Source of the DNA: Fimbriimonadaceae bacterium
GTDB lineage: Bacteria > Armatimonadota > Fimbriimonadia > Fimbriimonadales > Fimbriimonadaceae
NCBI GenBank assembly: GCA_023957775.1
Contig: JAMLGR010000011.1
Span: forward strand, 62,001 to 126,000
Direction: 5' to 3'
Length of the DNA stretch: 64,000 bases
The notes under the pieces were generated by a model. It made no database searches. It was given only the letters and a program-made list of their open reading frames with translations, and had not been told where the DNA came from. Numbering within the stretch: position 1 is the stretch's first letter; each line of letters starts with the position of its first letter. Shown in pieces: positions 42,693 to 51,867 of the stretch. The position numbers were made by a program, and so were the translations under genes.

Positions 42693-44136
42693 ACAAGGTG
42701 GGGGCGTCTTCCTTCCCGTCGTCGAGCGGGTCGCGAAGCCCCAGATACGACTTGATGCTCCGGGCCGCCTTGCGGCCGGCCCCCATGGCCTCGATGACCG
42801 TGGCCGCTCCGGTCACGATGTCGCCCCCGGCGTAGACGCCCGCCAGCGACGTGGCCAACGAGTCGTCCGCCCGGAGGTAGCCCCACTTGTTGAGCTCCAG
42901 CCGAGACGTCTGGCCGATGATGGGGTTCGCGTTGGTTCCGATCGCGAACACGACCTGGTCGCACTCGATCTCGAACTCGCTTCCTTCGACCGGCACGGGG
43001 CGGCGTCTTCCCGAGTCGTCGGGCTCTCCCAACTCCATGCGCACGCAGGTCATCCCACGCACGCTGCCTTCGCCGTCGTCGAGGACCTCCACCGGATTGG
43101 TGAGCCAGTGGAACGCGATCCCCTCCTGTTCGGCATGGTGCACCTCCTCCGCGCGAGCCGGCGCCTCGGCCTTGGAGCGGCGATAGACGCACGACACCTG
43201 CTCCGCGCCCAACCGCAGGCACACGCGCAGGGCGTCCATGGCCGTGTTGCCCGCGCCCACCACCGCGACCCGCTTGCCCAGGGGCAGCGGGGTGTCCACG
43301 TTGGGGAAGTTGCGGGCGCCCATCAGGTTGCAGCGGGTCAGCAACTCGTTCGCCGAGAGCACGCCGTTCAGCGAGTCCCCGGGGATACCGAGCATCGAGG
43401 GATAGCCCGCGCCCGTTCCGATGAACACAGCGTGGAAGCCCATCTCGTCGATCATCTGCTCGATCGTGAACAGTCGGCCGACGAGCGTGTTGCACTCGAA
43501 CTCGACCCCGAGTTTCTTGAGGTTCTCGATCTCGGCGTCCACCACCGAATTGGGAAGACGGAAGTCGGGGATGCCGTAGCGGAGTACGCCGCCGGGCTCG
43601 TGGAACGCCTCGAACACGGTCACCGCGCAACCCGCTTTTGCCAGGTCGGCGGCACAGGCCATCCCGGCTGGGCCGGAACCGACGACGCCGATCTTGAATC
43701 CGTTGGGCTCCGTGTAGGGGAGGTTGGCCCAGCCGCCGGAGATGGCGCGGTCGCCGACGAACCGCTCGAGGCGACCGATCGCGACGGGTTCGAGCGATTC
43801 GCCCACCACGCACACGCCTTCGCACTGGTTCTCCTGCGGGCACACGCGCCCGCACACGGCTGGCAAGAGGTTGGTCGCCGCGATCGTGTCGTACGCCCCT
43901 CGGAAGTCGCGCTCCCCCACCTGGCGGATGAACGTGGGGATGTCGATGCTCACCGGGCACCCGGAGATGCAAAGCGGCTCGGGGCAGAAGAGGCAGCGCT
44001 CGGTTTCCAGGATCGCCTCGGCCTCGGTGTAGCCGCAGTTCACCTCTTCGAAGTTCCTGGCGCGCTCCTTCGGATCGAGTTCGCGAACCGGGGTCCGCGT
44101 TTGCGGGATGCTCCGGATCGTTCGTTTCTTAGCCAT
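42643..44136 (-). CDS. nfnB: NfnB/GltD-type FAD-NADPH oxidoreductase with two [4Fe-4S] clusters
   Basis: 497 residues from ATG 44136 (AAGGAGG upstream). N-terminal iron-sulfur cysteines: 48, 51, 56, 60 and 95, 99, 105, 109. FAD Rossmann motif GVVGSGPAGMACAADLA, then GGVLRYGIPDFRLP, and the NADPH site VAVVGAGNTAMDALR. C-terminal GVYAGGDIVTGAATVIEAMG closes the FAD site. Paralogous to GltD, but a GltB partner is absent and an NfnA-type gene lies directly upstream (8-nt overlap), which argues for the electron-bifurcating NADH-ferredoxin:NADP transhydrogenase NfnAB over glutamate synthase. Not proven by sequence. Confidence 0.88.
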   Translation of the reverse strand: MAKKRTIRSIPQTRTPVRELDPKERARNFEEVNCGYTEAEAILETERCLFCPEPLCISGCPVSIDIPTFIRQVGERDFRGAYDTIAATNLLPAVCGRVCPQENQCEGVCVVGESLEPVAIGRLERFVGDRAISGGWANLPYTEPNGFKIGVVGSGPAGMACAADLAKAGCAVTVFEAFHEPGGVLRYGIPDFRLPNSVVDAEIENLKKLGVEFECNTLVGRLFTIEQMIDEMGFHAVFIGTGAGYPSMLGIPGDSLNGVLSANELLTRCNLMGARNFPNVDTPLPLGKRVAVVGAGNTAMDALRVCLRLGAEQVSCVYRRSKAEAPARAEEVHHAEQEGIAFHWLTNPVEVLDDGEGSVRGMTCVRMELGEPDDSGRRRPVPVEGSEFEIECDQVVFAIGTNANPIIGQTSRLELNKWGYLRADDSLATSLAGVYAGGDIVTGAATVIEAMGAGRKAARSIKSYLGLRDPLDDGKEDAPTLFGIDTREQNFARIRLA

Positions 44137-45046
44137 CGTCCGCCTCCTTGCGCATGCGGCACGTCTCGCTCCAGCGCTCCATTGCAACGCGCTCCTCTTC
44201 GGCGTAACGTTTGAGCCGCATCGTCAAGTCGTCGAAGTCCACCTGATGGCCGTCGAAATCGGGGCCGTCCACACACGCGAACAGCACCTTGCCGCCAACC
44301 TTGACCCGGCACCCGCCGCACATGCCGGTCCCGTCGACCATGATCGGGTTCAGGCTCACGACCGTCTTGATGCCGTGGGGCCGGGTCACTTCGGCGCAAG
44401 CGCGCATCATCATCGGCGGTCCGATCGCGACGACTTCGTCGATGTCGTTGTGGCGGTCGATCGCCGCTCGGATGCCGTCGCTCACAAACCCCTTGAGTCC
44501 GGCGGAGCCGTCGTCGGTGCACAGAATCAGCTCGTCGCAGATCTCGCGGAAGCGGTCTTCCCAAAAGACGAGGTCCTTCGTGCGGAATCCGAGCACCCCG
44601 ATCACTTGGGCTCCCGCCTCCTTGAATCCGCGCGCCTGTGGGAAGACCGGCGCCACGCCCAGACCTCCGCCGACGCACACGACCTTCTTGTGCCCCTTCA
44701 GCGGACTCGGGACGCCCATGGGACCGGCCAGTCCGTGGAGCGTCGTTCCGACCTGGCAGGTCTGCTGCATGGCTCGGGTCGTCTTGCCCACGGCTTGGAT
44801 CACGAGGGTGATCGTCCCCCTCTCCCGATCGAAGTCCGCGATCGTCAAGGGAATGCGCTCGCCTCCGGCGTGCGACATCACGATCACGAACTGGCCCGGT
44901 TGCGCGGCCTTGGCCATCAGGGGGTGGTGGACTTCCAGCATGTACGTGACGTCGGAGTAATCCTCGCGCGTCACGATCTCGAACTTGGATGATGGTTCGG
45001 TTTTCAAGGGCCTATCTACTTGGCGCTTCCGTGCGGAAGCCTCCAT
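44129..45046 (-). CDS. nfnA: NfnA-type FAD/[2Fe-2S] subunit (sulfide dehydrogenase-like)
   Basis: 305 residues. Ferredoxin-reductase-like FAD domain (GERIPLTIADFDRERGTITL), NAD domain (VVCVGGGLGVAPVFPQA) and C-terminal cluster region VDGTGMCGGCRV with Cys243, Cys246 and Cys258 plus Asp238. In Thermotoga NfnA the [2Fe-2S] cluster is held by three Cys and one Asp, the same set as here. It carries the NAD side of the transhydrogenase. The N-terminus is about 20 residues longer than usual; no better start was found. Upstream is a 79-bp gap with a heptamer repeat, so a separate promoter there is possible. Confidence 0.9.
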   Translation of the reverse strand: MEASARKRQVDRPLKTEPSSKFEIVTREDYSDVTYMLEVHHPLMAKAAQPGQFVIVMSHAGGERIPLTIADFDRERGTITLVIQAVGKTTRAMQQTCQVGTTLHGLAGPMGVPSPLKGHKKVVCVGGGLGVAPVFPQARGFKEAGAQVIGVLGFRTKDLVFWEDRFREICDELILCTDDGSAGLKGFVSDGIRAAIDRHNDIDEVVAIGPPMMMRACAEVTRPHGIKTVVSLNPIMVDGTGMCGGCRVKVGGKVLFACVDGPDFDGHQVDFDDLTMRLKRYAEEERVAMERWSETCRMRKEADDG

Positions 45047-45094
45047 TCAAAGTGTGGCGGGCGAGGTGCGGGGACGCTATGACGGGTGTCAGGG

Positions 45095-45108
45095 TCGTTT
45101 GTCGTTTA
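45095..45108. repeat. Heptamer microrepeat (TCGTTTG)
   Basis: Two units, TCGTTTG and TCGTTTA, the reverse complement and rotation of the ACGACAA heptamer at 4875. It lies in the nifJ-nfnA gap and is followed by AACGATC as at the first locus. Confidence 0.45.
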
Positions 45109-45125
45109 TCAACGATCATCGGCTC

Positions 45126-48100
45126 CTAGCTGAGCGACGCCATCTCCTCATAGAGCTTCCACCTCCGCTCGACCGCGGCTTGGGCGTCGTCCATCAGCTT
45201 GTCGGCGTTCCGCGGGTTCGTTTGGCGGAGCATGCGGAACCGGAGCTCGTTGTCGGTGAACTCCTTCAGCTTCAGCGTGGGCTTGGCCGAGTCGAGGGCG
45301 AACGGGTTGACGCCCGCTGCCCGAAGCTCGGGATTGAACCGAACGAGGGGCCAGTAGCCGCTGTGCACGGCGCGCGACTGCTGGTCGAGCCCGGTCTCCA
45401 TCGGGATGCCGTGGGCGATGCAGTGGCTGTAGGCCAGCACGAGCGACGGTCCGGGGAACGTCTCCGCTTCGCGCAAAGCGAGCAGCGTCTGCTGGGGGTT
45501 CGCCCCAAGGGCGATGCGCGCCACGTACACGTACCCGTACGCGATCGCTTGGAGCGCCAGATCCTTCTTGCCCACCTGCTTGCCCGCGTTGGCGAACTTC
45601 GCCACCGCGGCCAGGGGCGTGGCCTTCGACGCTTGCCCGCCCGTGTTCGAGTACACCTCCGTGTCCATCACCAAAATGTTCACGTCCCGCCCGCTGGCCA
45701 GCACGTGGTCCAAGCCGCTCGAGCCGATGTCGTAGGCCCATCCGTCGCCTCCGACGATCCACACGCTGCGGCGGACGAGGTGGTCCGCCACGGATTCGAG
45801 CTGGGCGACCTCGGGGCGATCGAGGGTCGCGAGGCGTTTGCGCAGCTCCTCGACACGGTCCCGCTGGCGGCGGATCTCCGACTCCAGGCGCTGCGGCGCG
45901 TGGATCAACTCCTCCACGAACTCCTGGCCCAGGTCGGGGGCCAAGGCCCGCAGCATGCGGTGTCCAAGCGCCATGTGGCGGTCGGCGGCCAGGCGCATCC
46001 CCAGCCCGAACTCCGCGTTGTCTTCGAACAGCGAGTTCGACCACGACGGACCGCGATGCTCGTGGTTGACCGACCAGGGGGTGGTCGGCAGGTTCCCGCC
46101 GTAGATCGACGAGCATCCCGTGGCGTTTGCGACCATCATCCGGTCGCCGAACAACTGCGTGAGCAACCGCAGGTAGGGGGTTTCGCCGCAACCCGCGCAC
46201 GCGCCGGAGAACTCGAACAACGGCTCCAGGAACTGCGTGCCGCGCACCGTGGAGAAGTCCACCGACGAGCGGTCGTTCACGGGCAGCGACTCGAAGAACG
46301 CCGCGCGAGCCTTCGAGGCCTCGCCGTGCTGCGGCTTGGGGGCCATGTTGATCGCGCGCCGCCCCGCCTCCTCCTTGCTGCGCACGGGACACGCCTCCAC
46401 GCAGAGCGCGCACCCGGTGCAATCCTCCTCGAACACGTGCAACGCGTACTGCGTGTCTGGGAACCCGCGCGCGTCGATCGGAGCGCTGGGAAAGCCCTCG
46501 GGGGCGGCTTCGAGCCGGTCGCGCGAGAACAGCCGCGCCCGAATGGTCGCGTGCGGACACACGAACGCGCAGTTGCCGCACTGGATGCAGATTTCGGGGT
46601 CCCAAATCGGGACGAACTCGGCGATGTCGCGTTTCTCCCAGCGCGACGTGCCGCTGGGGTAGGTCCCGTCGTCGGGCAGCGCGCTTACCGGGAGCGCGTC
46701 GCCCCGACCGGCCATGATCTCCGCGGTGACCTTCTGCACGAACTCGGGCGCGGCGTCGGGGACCGTCGCGCGCATCCGCACGTCGCCGACGGGCTGGGCG
46801 GGAATCGGGACTTCCTGCAGGTTGGCAAGGGTCTGGTCGATCGCTTCGAAGTTCTTGCGCACGACCTCTTCGCCCTTGCGGCCGTAGGTCTTCTTGACAG
46901 CGTTCTTGATCTTCTCGATCGCCTCCTCGCGCGGCAGAACCCCGGAGATGGCGAAGAAGCACGTCTGCATGATCGTGTTCGTGCGGTTGGCCATGCCCAC
47001 TTCGCGCGCCACCCGCGACGCGTCGATCGTGAACACGCGCACCTTCTTTTTCAGGATCTGCTCCTGCATCGCGCGCGGCAGGTGCTCCCAAACTTCGCTG
47101 GCCGCGTAGGGGCTGTTGAGGAGCAGCGTGGCGCCTTCGGCGGCGTGGCGCAGAACATCGATGCGTTCCACGAACGCGAACTGGTGGCAGCCTACGAACT
47201 GGGCGGAACGGATCAGGTACGTCGAGCGGATGGGCTTGTGCCCGAAGCGCACGTGCGACACGGTCTGCGAGCCCGACTTCTTCGAGTCGTACACGAAGTA
47301 GCCCTGCGCGTAGAACTGGGGATCGTCCCCGATGATCTTGATCGTGTTCTTGTTGGCACCAACCGTTCCGTCGGCGCCCAGGCCGTAGAAGAGCGCCCGG
47401 TGGACGTCGTCCCCTTCGGTCGAGAACTCCGGATCGTACGCCAGACTCGTGTGCAGGACGTCGTCGTCGATGCCGATGGTGAAGTGGTTCTTCGGGCGCC
47501 CTTCTGCCAGCGCGTCGAACACGGCCTTGACCATGCCCGGGTGGAACTCTTTCGAGGAGAGGCCGTACCGGCCGCCGACCACCTTGGGCATCGCGTCCAA
47601 CCGCCCCTCCGCATGGGCTTCGGACAGACTCGCCACCACGTCGAGGTAGAGCGGTTCGCCCGCCGCGCCCGGCTCCTTGGTCCGATCGAGGACCGCCACG
47701 GCTCGGGCCGACGCCGGCAGCGCTTGCAGCAGGTGCGATGCGGAGAACGGGCGGAAGAGGTGGACTTGGACGACTCCCACCTTCTCTCCGCGCTCCACGA
47801 GGTGTTCCACCGTTTCGCGCGCTGCCTCGGCGCCGGAACCCATGAGGACGATCACGCGCTCGGCGTCCGGATCGCCAAAGTAGTCGAAGAGACGGTAACG
47901 CCTTCCCGCGATCTTGTGGAAGCGCTCCATGGCGTGTTCCACGATCTCGGGGCACCGCTCGTAGTAGGCACCGCAAGCCTCGCGGGCTTGGAAATAGACG
48001 TCCGGATTCTGGGCGGTTCCCCGAACGAAGGGGTGGTCGGGGTTGAGCGCGCGCCGCCGGTGGGCGATCACCAGCTTCTCGTCGACCATCTCTCGGATCT

Positions 48101-48674
48101 GGTCGTCGGAGAGAAGCTCGATCTTGTTGATCTCGTGCGACGTGCGGAACCCGTCGAAGAAGTGCAGGAACGGCAACCTCGCCTCCAGAGTGGCGGCCTG
48201 TGCGATCAGCGCCATGTCGTGCGCCTCTTGGACCGACGAGGAGGCGAGTTGCGCGAACCCGGCGGGCCGCACGGCCATCACGTCCTGGTGGTCCCCGAAG
48301 ATCGAGAGCGACTGGGTCGCCAGCGACCTCGCCGCCACGTGGATCACGCACGAGGTGAGTTCGCCTGCGATCTTGAACATGTTGGGCGTCATCAGCATGA
48401 GGCCCTGGGACGCGGTGAAGGTCGTGGTCAGCGAACCGGACTGGAGGGCGCCGTGGACCGTGCCCGCTGCGCCTCCCTCGCTCTGCATCTCGACCACGTC
48501 GGGTACGTTGCCCCACACGTTCGTGCGCCCCTCGCTCGACCACTGGTCGGCGAGTTCGGCCATTGTGGACGAGGGAGTGATCGGGTAGATCGCGCACACC
48601 TCGTTCACGCGGTAAGCGACCGACGCCGCGGCCTCGTTGCCGTCGATCGTATCGACGAGGCGGTTCTTAGACAT
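45126..48674 (-). CDS. nifJ: Pyruvate:ferredoxin (flavodoxin) oxidoreductase
   Basis: 1182 residues, the full single-chain NifJ length, with GGAGGG before ATG 48674. Domain order: N-terminal pyrimidine domain with YPITPSSTMAE (30-40), transketolase C-like domain, gamma domain near 430-630, two [4Fe-4S] clusters (Cys696, 699, 702, 706 and 752, 755, 758, 762), then the TPP domain with GCG at 828-830, GGDGWAYDIG (975-984) and DTEVYSNTGGQASKATP (1004-1020). It converts pyruvate and CoA to acetyl-CoA, CO2 and reduced ferredoxin. The gene overlaps the flavoprotein-ferredoxin gene by 8 nt. All key residues are in place. Confidence 0.97.
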   Translation of the reverse strand: MSKNRLVDTIDGNEAAASVAYRVNEVCAIYPITPSSTMAELADQWSSEGRTNVWGNVPDVVEMQSEGGAAGTVHGALQSGSLTTTFTASQGLMLMTPNMFKIAGELTSCVIHVAARSLATQSLSIFGDHQDVMAVRPAGFAQLASSSVQEAHDMALIAQAATLEARLPFLHFFDGFRTSHEINKIELLSDDQIREMVDEKLVIAHRRRALNPDHPFVRGTAQNPDVYFQAREACGAYYERCPEIVEHAMERFHKIAGRRYRLFDYFGDPDAERVIVLMGSGAEAARETVEHLVERGEKVGVVQVHLFRPFSASHLLQALPASARAVAVLDRTKEPGAAGEPLYLDVVASLSEAHAEGRLDAMPKVVGGRYGLSSKEFHPGMVKAVFDALAEGRPKNHFTIGIDDDVLHTSLAYDPEFSTEGDDVHRALFYGLGADGTVGANKNTIKIIGDDPQFYAQGYFVYDSKKSGSQTVSHVRFGHKPIRSTYLIRSAQFVGCHQFAFVERIDVLRHAAEGATLLLNSPYAASEVWEHLPRAMQEQILKKKVRVFTIDASRVAREVGMANRTNTIMQTCFFAISGVLPREEAIEKIKNAVKKTYGRKGEEVVRKNFEAIDQTLANLQEVPIPAQPVGDVRMRATVPDAAPEFVQKVTAEIMAGRGDALPVSALPDDGTYPSGTSRWEKRDIAEFVPIWDPEICIQCGNCAFVCPHATIRARLFSRDRLEAAPEGFPSAPIDARGFPDTQYALHVFEEDCTGCALCVEACPVRSKEEAGRRAINMAPKPQHGEASKARAAFFESLPVNDRSSVDFSTVRGTQFLEPLFEFSGACAGCGETPYLRLLTQLFGDRMMVANATGCSSIYGGNLPTTPWSVNHEHRGPSWSNSLFEDNAEFGLGMRLAADRHMALGHRMLRALAPDLGQEFVEELIHAPQRLESEIRRQRDRVEELRKRLATLDRPEVAQLESVADHLVRRSVWIVGGDGWAYDIGSSGLDHVLASGRDVNILVMDTEVYSNTGGQASKATPLAAVAKFANAGKQVGKKDLALQAIAYGYVYVARIALGANPQQTLLALREAETFPGPSLVLAYSHCIAHGIPMETGLDQQSRAVHSGYWPLVRFNPELRAAGVNPFALDSAKPTLKLKEFTDNELRFRMLRQTNPRNADKLMDDAQAAVERRWKLYEEMASLS

Positions 48675-50307
48675 GGCCACCCTCCGGTTCCGGAACCATC
48701 GTGATCGCGTGGCTCGGACACTGTTCGAAGCACACCGCGCACCCCGTGCAGCGATCGTAGTCGTAGCGGTAGCGGTTCCCCGGGCCAAGCTTGATCACCG
48801 CGTCTTCGGGGCAGGCGCCGTAGCACCCGTCGCACTCGAAGCAGTTCCCGCACGAGAGGCACCGCTGCGATTCGTAGGAGGCTTCGGACTCCGTGAGGCC
48901 ACGTACCACCTCGCCGAAGCCGCTGCGCCGCTCGCCCATCTCCAGTTGGCCCTGCATCCGCTTGGCCGCCTCGGTGTAGAACCAAAGGTGCAGCTTGTCG
49001 AACGTGGCGATGTCCGAAGTGCAGTGCTTCGCGTACATCTGGCCCTCGAGGTACGCGTCGATGTGCCGCGCGGCCTTCTTCCCGTGCCCCACGGCGATGG
49101 TGACCGTGCGCTCCGAGGGCACCATGTCGCCCCCGGCGAAGATTCCCCGGTGGCCGGTCATCATGGACCCGTCCACCACCACGGTGCCGTCGTCCTTGAA
49201 CTCGATCTCGGGAACGCTGCGAAGGAAGCCCGTGTCGGTGTCCTGGCCAAGGGCGAGGATCAGATCGTCCGCTTCGAGCGTTTCGAACTCACCGGTGCCT
49301 CGCGGCCGCCCGTCCGCGTCGAGCTCCATCACTTCGACCGTCATCGAACCCGCGTCGATCGACTTGATCGTGCGCAGCCAGTGGATCTGGACGCCCTCTT
49401 CCATCGCCTCGTCGGCCTCGAAGGCGTGCGCCGGCATGTGGTCGCGGTCGCGCCGATAGATGATCATCGGTTCGTGGCCGAGGCGGACGGCGACCCTCGC
49501 GGCGTCCATCGCCGTGTTCCCGCCGCCGTAGATCGCCACCCGGCGCCCAAGTTTGGGGGCCTCCCCAAGCTCCACGTCCTTGAGGAAGTGGACGGCATCG
49601 AGCATCTTGCCCGCGTCGCGTGCGGGGATTTCGGTCTTCTTGCCAAGGTGAGCGCCGACCGCCACAAACGCCGCGTCGAAGCGGCCCTCTTTCATCTCGC
49701 GCCGAAGGTCCTCGACCTTGTGGTTGACGACGATCGAGACGCCCATGCGCTCGATGCGGGAGATCTCTCCGGCCAGGATGTCGCGGGGCAGGCGGTACGC
49801 GGGGATTCCGAAGTGCATCATGCCGCCCGCGAGCGGGCCGGCTTCGCGGATTTCCACTTGGTGCCCGAACCGGGCCAGGTGGTAGGCGCAGGAGAGACCG
49901 CTCGGACCGCCGCCGACGACCAGCACGCGCTTGCCGGACGGTTTGGCATCGACCTTCGGCGTCCACTTCTCCTCCAAAGCGAGGTCGCCGAGGTAGCGCT
50001 CCACGGCGTGGATGCTCACGGCGTTGTCGAGTTCGCCGCGGTTGCAGGCGCTCTCGCACGGGTGGTAGCAGACGCGTCCGTGCACGGCCGGGAGGGGGTT
50101 GTCGGCGACGAGCACGTCCCACGCCTCTCGGAACCTTCCCGCCGTCGCGTGCGCGAGCCACGCCTGGATGTTCTCGCCCGCGGGACAGGCGTGGTTGCAC
50201 GGAGGCATCAGGTCCTGGTAGATCGGGCGACGCGTGCGGGTTGCACCCGTCCCCCCTTCGCGTCGAAGGTCGGGTGTTTGCGTCAGATCGGCACGACGTT
50301 CGTCCAT
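48667..50307 (-). CDS. FAD-NAD(P) oxidoreductase (GltD-like) with C-terminal ferredoxin domain
   Basis: 546 residues, with GAGGAG before ATG 50307. The N-terminal cluster domain has CNHACP and CYHPCESACN. The FAD motif is VLVVGGGPSGLSCAYHLA and the NAD(P) motif VAIYGGGNTAMDAARVA. The C-terminus carries a two-cluster ferredoxin (CLSCGNCFECDGCYGACP and CTGCAVCFEQCPSH). It is a GltD/SudA relative fused to a PorD-like ferredoxin and is encoded directly before nifJ. Its likely job is to exchange electrons between ferredoxin reduced by NifJ and NAD(P). It is the first gene of the large minus-strand block. Confidence 0.92.
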   Translation of the reverse strand: MDERRADLTQTPDLRREGGTGATRTRRPIYQDLMPPCNHACPAGENIQAWLAHATAGRFREAWDVLVADNPLPAVHGRVCYHPCESACNRGELDNAVSIHAVERYLGDLALEEKWTPKVDAKPSGKRVLVVGGGPSGLSCAYHLARFGHQVEIREAGPLAGGMMHFGIPAYRLPRDILAGEISRIERMGVSIVVNHKVEDLRREMKEGRFDAAFVAVGAHLGKKTEIPARDAGKMLDAVHFLKDVELGEAPKLGRRVAIYGGGNTAMDAARVAVRLGHEPMIIYRRDRDHMPAHAFEADEAMEEGVQIHWLRTIKSIDAGSMTVEVMELDADGRPRGTGEFETLEADDLILALGQDTDTGFLRSVPEIEFKDDGTVVVDGSMMTGHRGIFAGGDMVPSERTVTIAVGHGKKAARHIDAYLEGQMYAKHCTSDIATFDKLHLWFYTEAAKRMQGQLEMGERRSGFGEVVRGLTESEASYESQRCLSCGNCFECDGCYGACPEDAVIKLGPGNRYRYDYDRCTGCAVCFEQCPSHAITMVPEPEGGHV

Positions 50308-50382
50308 GGGCTCTCCTCAGGGGGAGGCCCGTCCCCCGCTTCCATCTTGTGCGATGTTGGACTTGGGAGCGTGACCTTGCTA

Positions 50383-50408
50383 CTCTGTCCGTGTTTCGTT
50401 GGACAGAG
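50383..50408. promoter_or_regulatory. Inverted repeat CTCTGTCC/GGACAGAG, operator-like
   Basis: A perfect 8-bp dyad with a 10-bp spacer in the 150-bp region shared by the nifJ-nfn operon and the divergent MFS exporter. TACTCT (50381-50386) overlaps its left arm. TetR- or LacI-like regulators use such sites; no regulator gene is adjacent. Confidence 0.5.
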
Positions 50409-50457
50409 AACGGACGGCAGGCCGTGCAGGGCTTCATAATGGGTTGAACCCCCGCCC

Positions 50458-51753
50458 ATGCGCCTGCCCGCACTCCGCCACCACTACTTTCGCAGCTATC
50501 TGACGGGCGCGTTTGTATCCAATTTGGGGACCCGCATCCAGGGAGCCGCACTGGCGTGGCATATTTTCCAACTGACCGGAAGCCCGCTGATGGTGGGGCT
50601 GTTGGGCCTCGTCCGCGTCGGACCCCTGGTCTTGTTCACGCTCTTTGGCGGGGTGCTGGCCGACCAAGCCGATCGGCGCAAAGTGCTCCTCGCAACGCAA
50701 ACCGGGATGGCGATCACCGCGCTCGCCCTGTTCTTGCTGAGCCTGCGGGCGGAGGAGTCCGTGTGGCCGATGTACGTGGTCGTGGCGATCTACTCGGTCG
50801 CGAGGGCGTTCGACGGTCCTGCGCGCCAATCGCTCGTGGTGAACCTCGTTCCCCGGACGGATTTTCCGAACGCGGCGAGCCTCAACGGCATCACGTGGCG
50901 TTTGACCGACGTGCTCGGTCCGATGTTGGCGGGTGTTCTGATCGCCTCGGGCGGCTTGGCGGGGCTGGGCGGCATCAGCTTGTGCTACGCGCTCAACGCG
51001 ATCTCGTTTGGCGCTGTGCTGCTCGTGATCTACCGCTTCCCGTCGATGCGGGCGCAGAACGCCGCGGACCGCGCGCGGTCGATTTGGGAGGTCCTGGATC
51101 GCATCAAGGACGGCCTGACCTTCGTGAACCGGACTCCCGCCGTCCGCAGCGCGATGTGGATCGACTTTTGGGCGACGTTCCTGTCGGGCGCCGAGGCGTT
51201 GATCCCCTCCTTTGCCGCCGACGTTTTGGGATTGGGCGCGGTGGCGTTTGGCGTGCTGTCGGCCGCCACCGGGGTGGGAGCGATGCTTGCCGCGGCCGGT
51301 CTGGCGCTGATGCCGACGGTGCGGAGACAGGGGCGATTGGTCGTGATCATGATCGGGGTGTTTGGTCTCGCGACGATCGCGTTTGGGTTGTCCCCCAACC
51401 TTTGGGTTGCCGCCCTGAGCTTGGCGGTCGGCGGGGCCGCCGACATGATCAGCACCGTGATGCGGCAGACGATCCGGCAGCTTGCGACGCCCGACGAGTT
51501 GCGCGGCCGCATGACCGCGACCAGCAGCCTGTTCCACATCTCGGGTCCTCAACTGGGGGACTTCGAGGCCGGTGCCGTGGCGACATTGGCCGGAGTGCGG
51601 TTCTCGATCGTGCTCGGCGGCGCGCTCTGCGTCGGGGTCGCGGGACTGTGGTCGCGCGCGACGGCCCTGGTCGAGTACACGCACGAGTCGGAACACGAGG
51701 TCGGCGAACGCCCCTCCGAGACGTCGGCGCCCACGCCCGCCGCGGTGGAGTAA
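50458..51753 (+). CDS. MFS exporter, EntS/MFS_3 type
   Basis: 431 residues, 12 predicted membrane segments. It starts RHHYFRSYLTGAFVSNLGTR, has the GGVLADQADRRKVLLATQTG loop that marks MFS_3/EntS-like exporters, and a central cytoplasmic loop (YRFPSMRAQNAADRARSIWE). The C-terminal tail is polar (ETSAPTPAAVE). EntS homologues export siderophores, others drugs or metabolites; no siderophore genes are seen. The gene diverges from the ferredoxin operon, and the shared region holds a strong dyad. Confidence 0.9.
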   Translation: MRLPALRHHYFRSYLTGAFVSNLGTRIQGAALAWHIFQLTGSPLMVGLLGLVRVGPLVLFTLFGGVLADQADRRKVLLATQTGMAITALALFLLSLRAEESVWPMYVVVAIYSVARAFDGPARQSLVVNLVPRTDFPNAASLNGITWRLTDVLGPMLAGVLIASGGLAGLGGISLCYALNAISFGAVLLVIYRFPSMRAQNAADRARSIWEVLDRIKDGLTFVNRTPAVRSAMWIDFWATFLSGAEALIPSFAADVLGLGAVAFGVLSAATGVGAMLAAAGLALMPTVRRQGRLVVIMIGVFGLATIAFGLSPNLWVAALSLAVGGAADMISTVMRQTIRQLATPDELRGRMTATSSLFHISGPQLGDFEAGAVATLAGVRFSIVLGGALCVGVAGLWSRATALVEYTHESEHEVGERPSETSAPTPAAVE

Positions 51754-51867
51754 GAAATCCGTTTAGATGGGATCCCCGCTCGACGCACGCGCGTTGGAAA
51801 ACGGCAAGTGGGACCGCGGGTGGCAGCTGAGGCGCCGATCCGACGGTTTCCCTTAGGAGGAACGCTG

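Noticed and set aside
42643-44136. Glutamate synthase small subunit (GltD)
   Set aside because: No GltB in the window and an NfnA partner is adjacent; Nfn-type is the better reading, though the family overlap is real.
44985-48704. A plus-strand open frame of 1239 codons
   Set aside because: It lies wholly antisense to nifJ, which has all family motifs; the frame is Arg/His/Val-rich and is the usual open shadow in GC-rich DNA.
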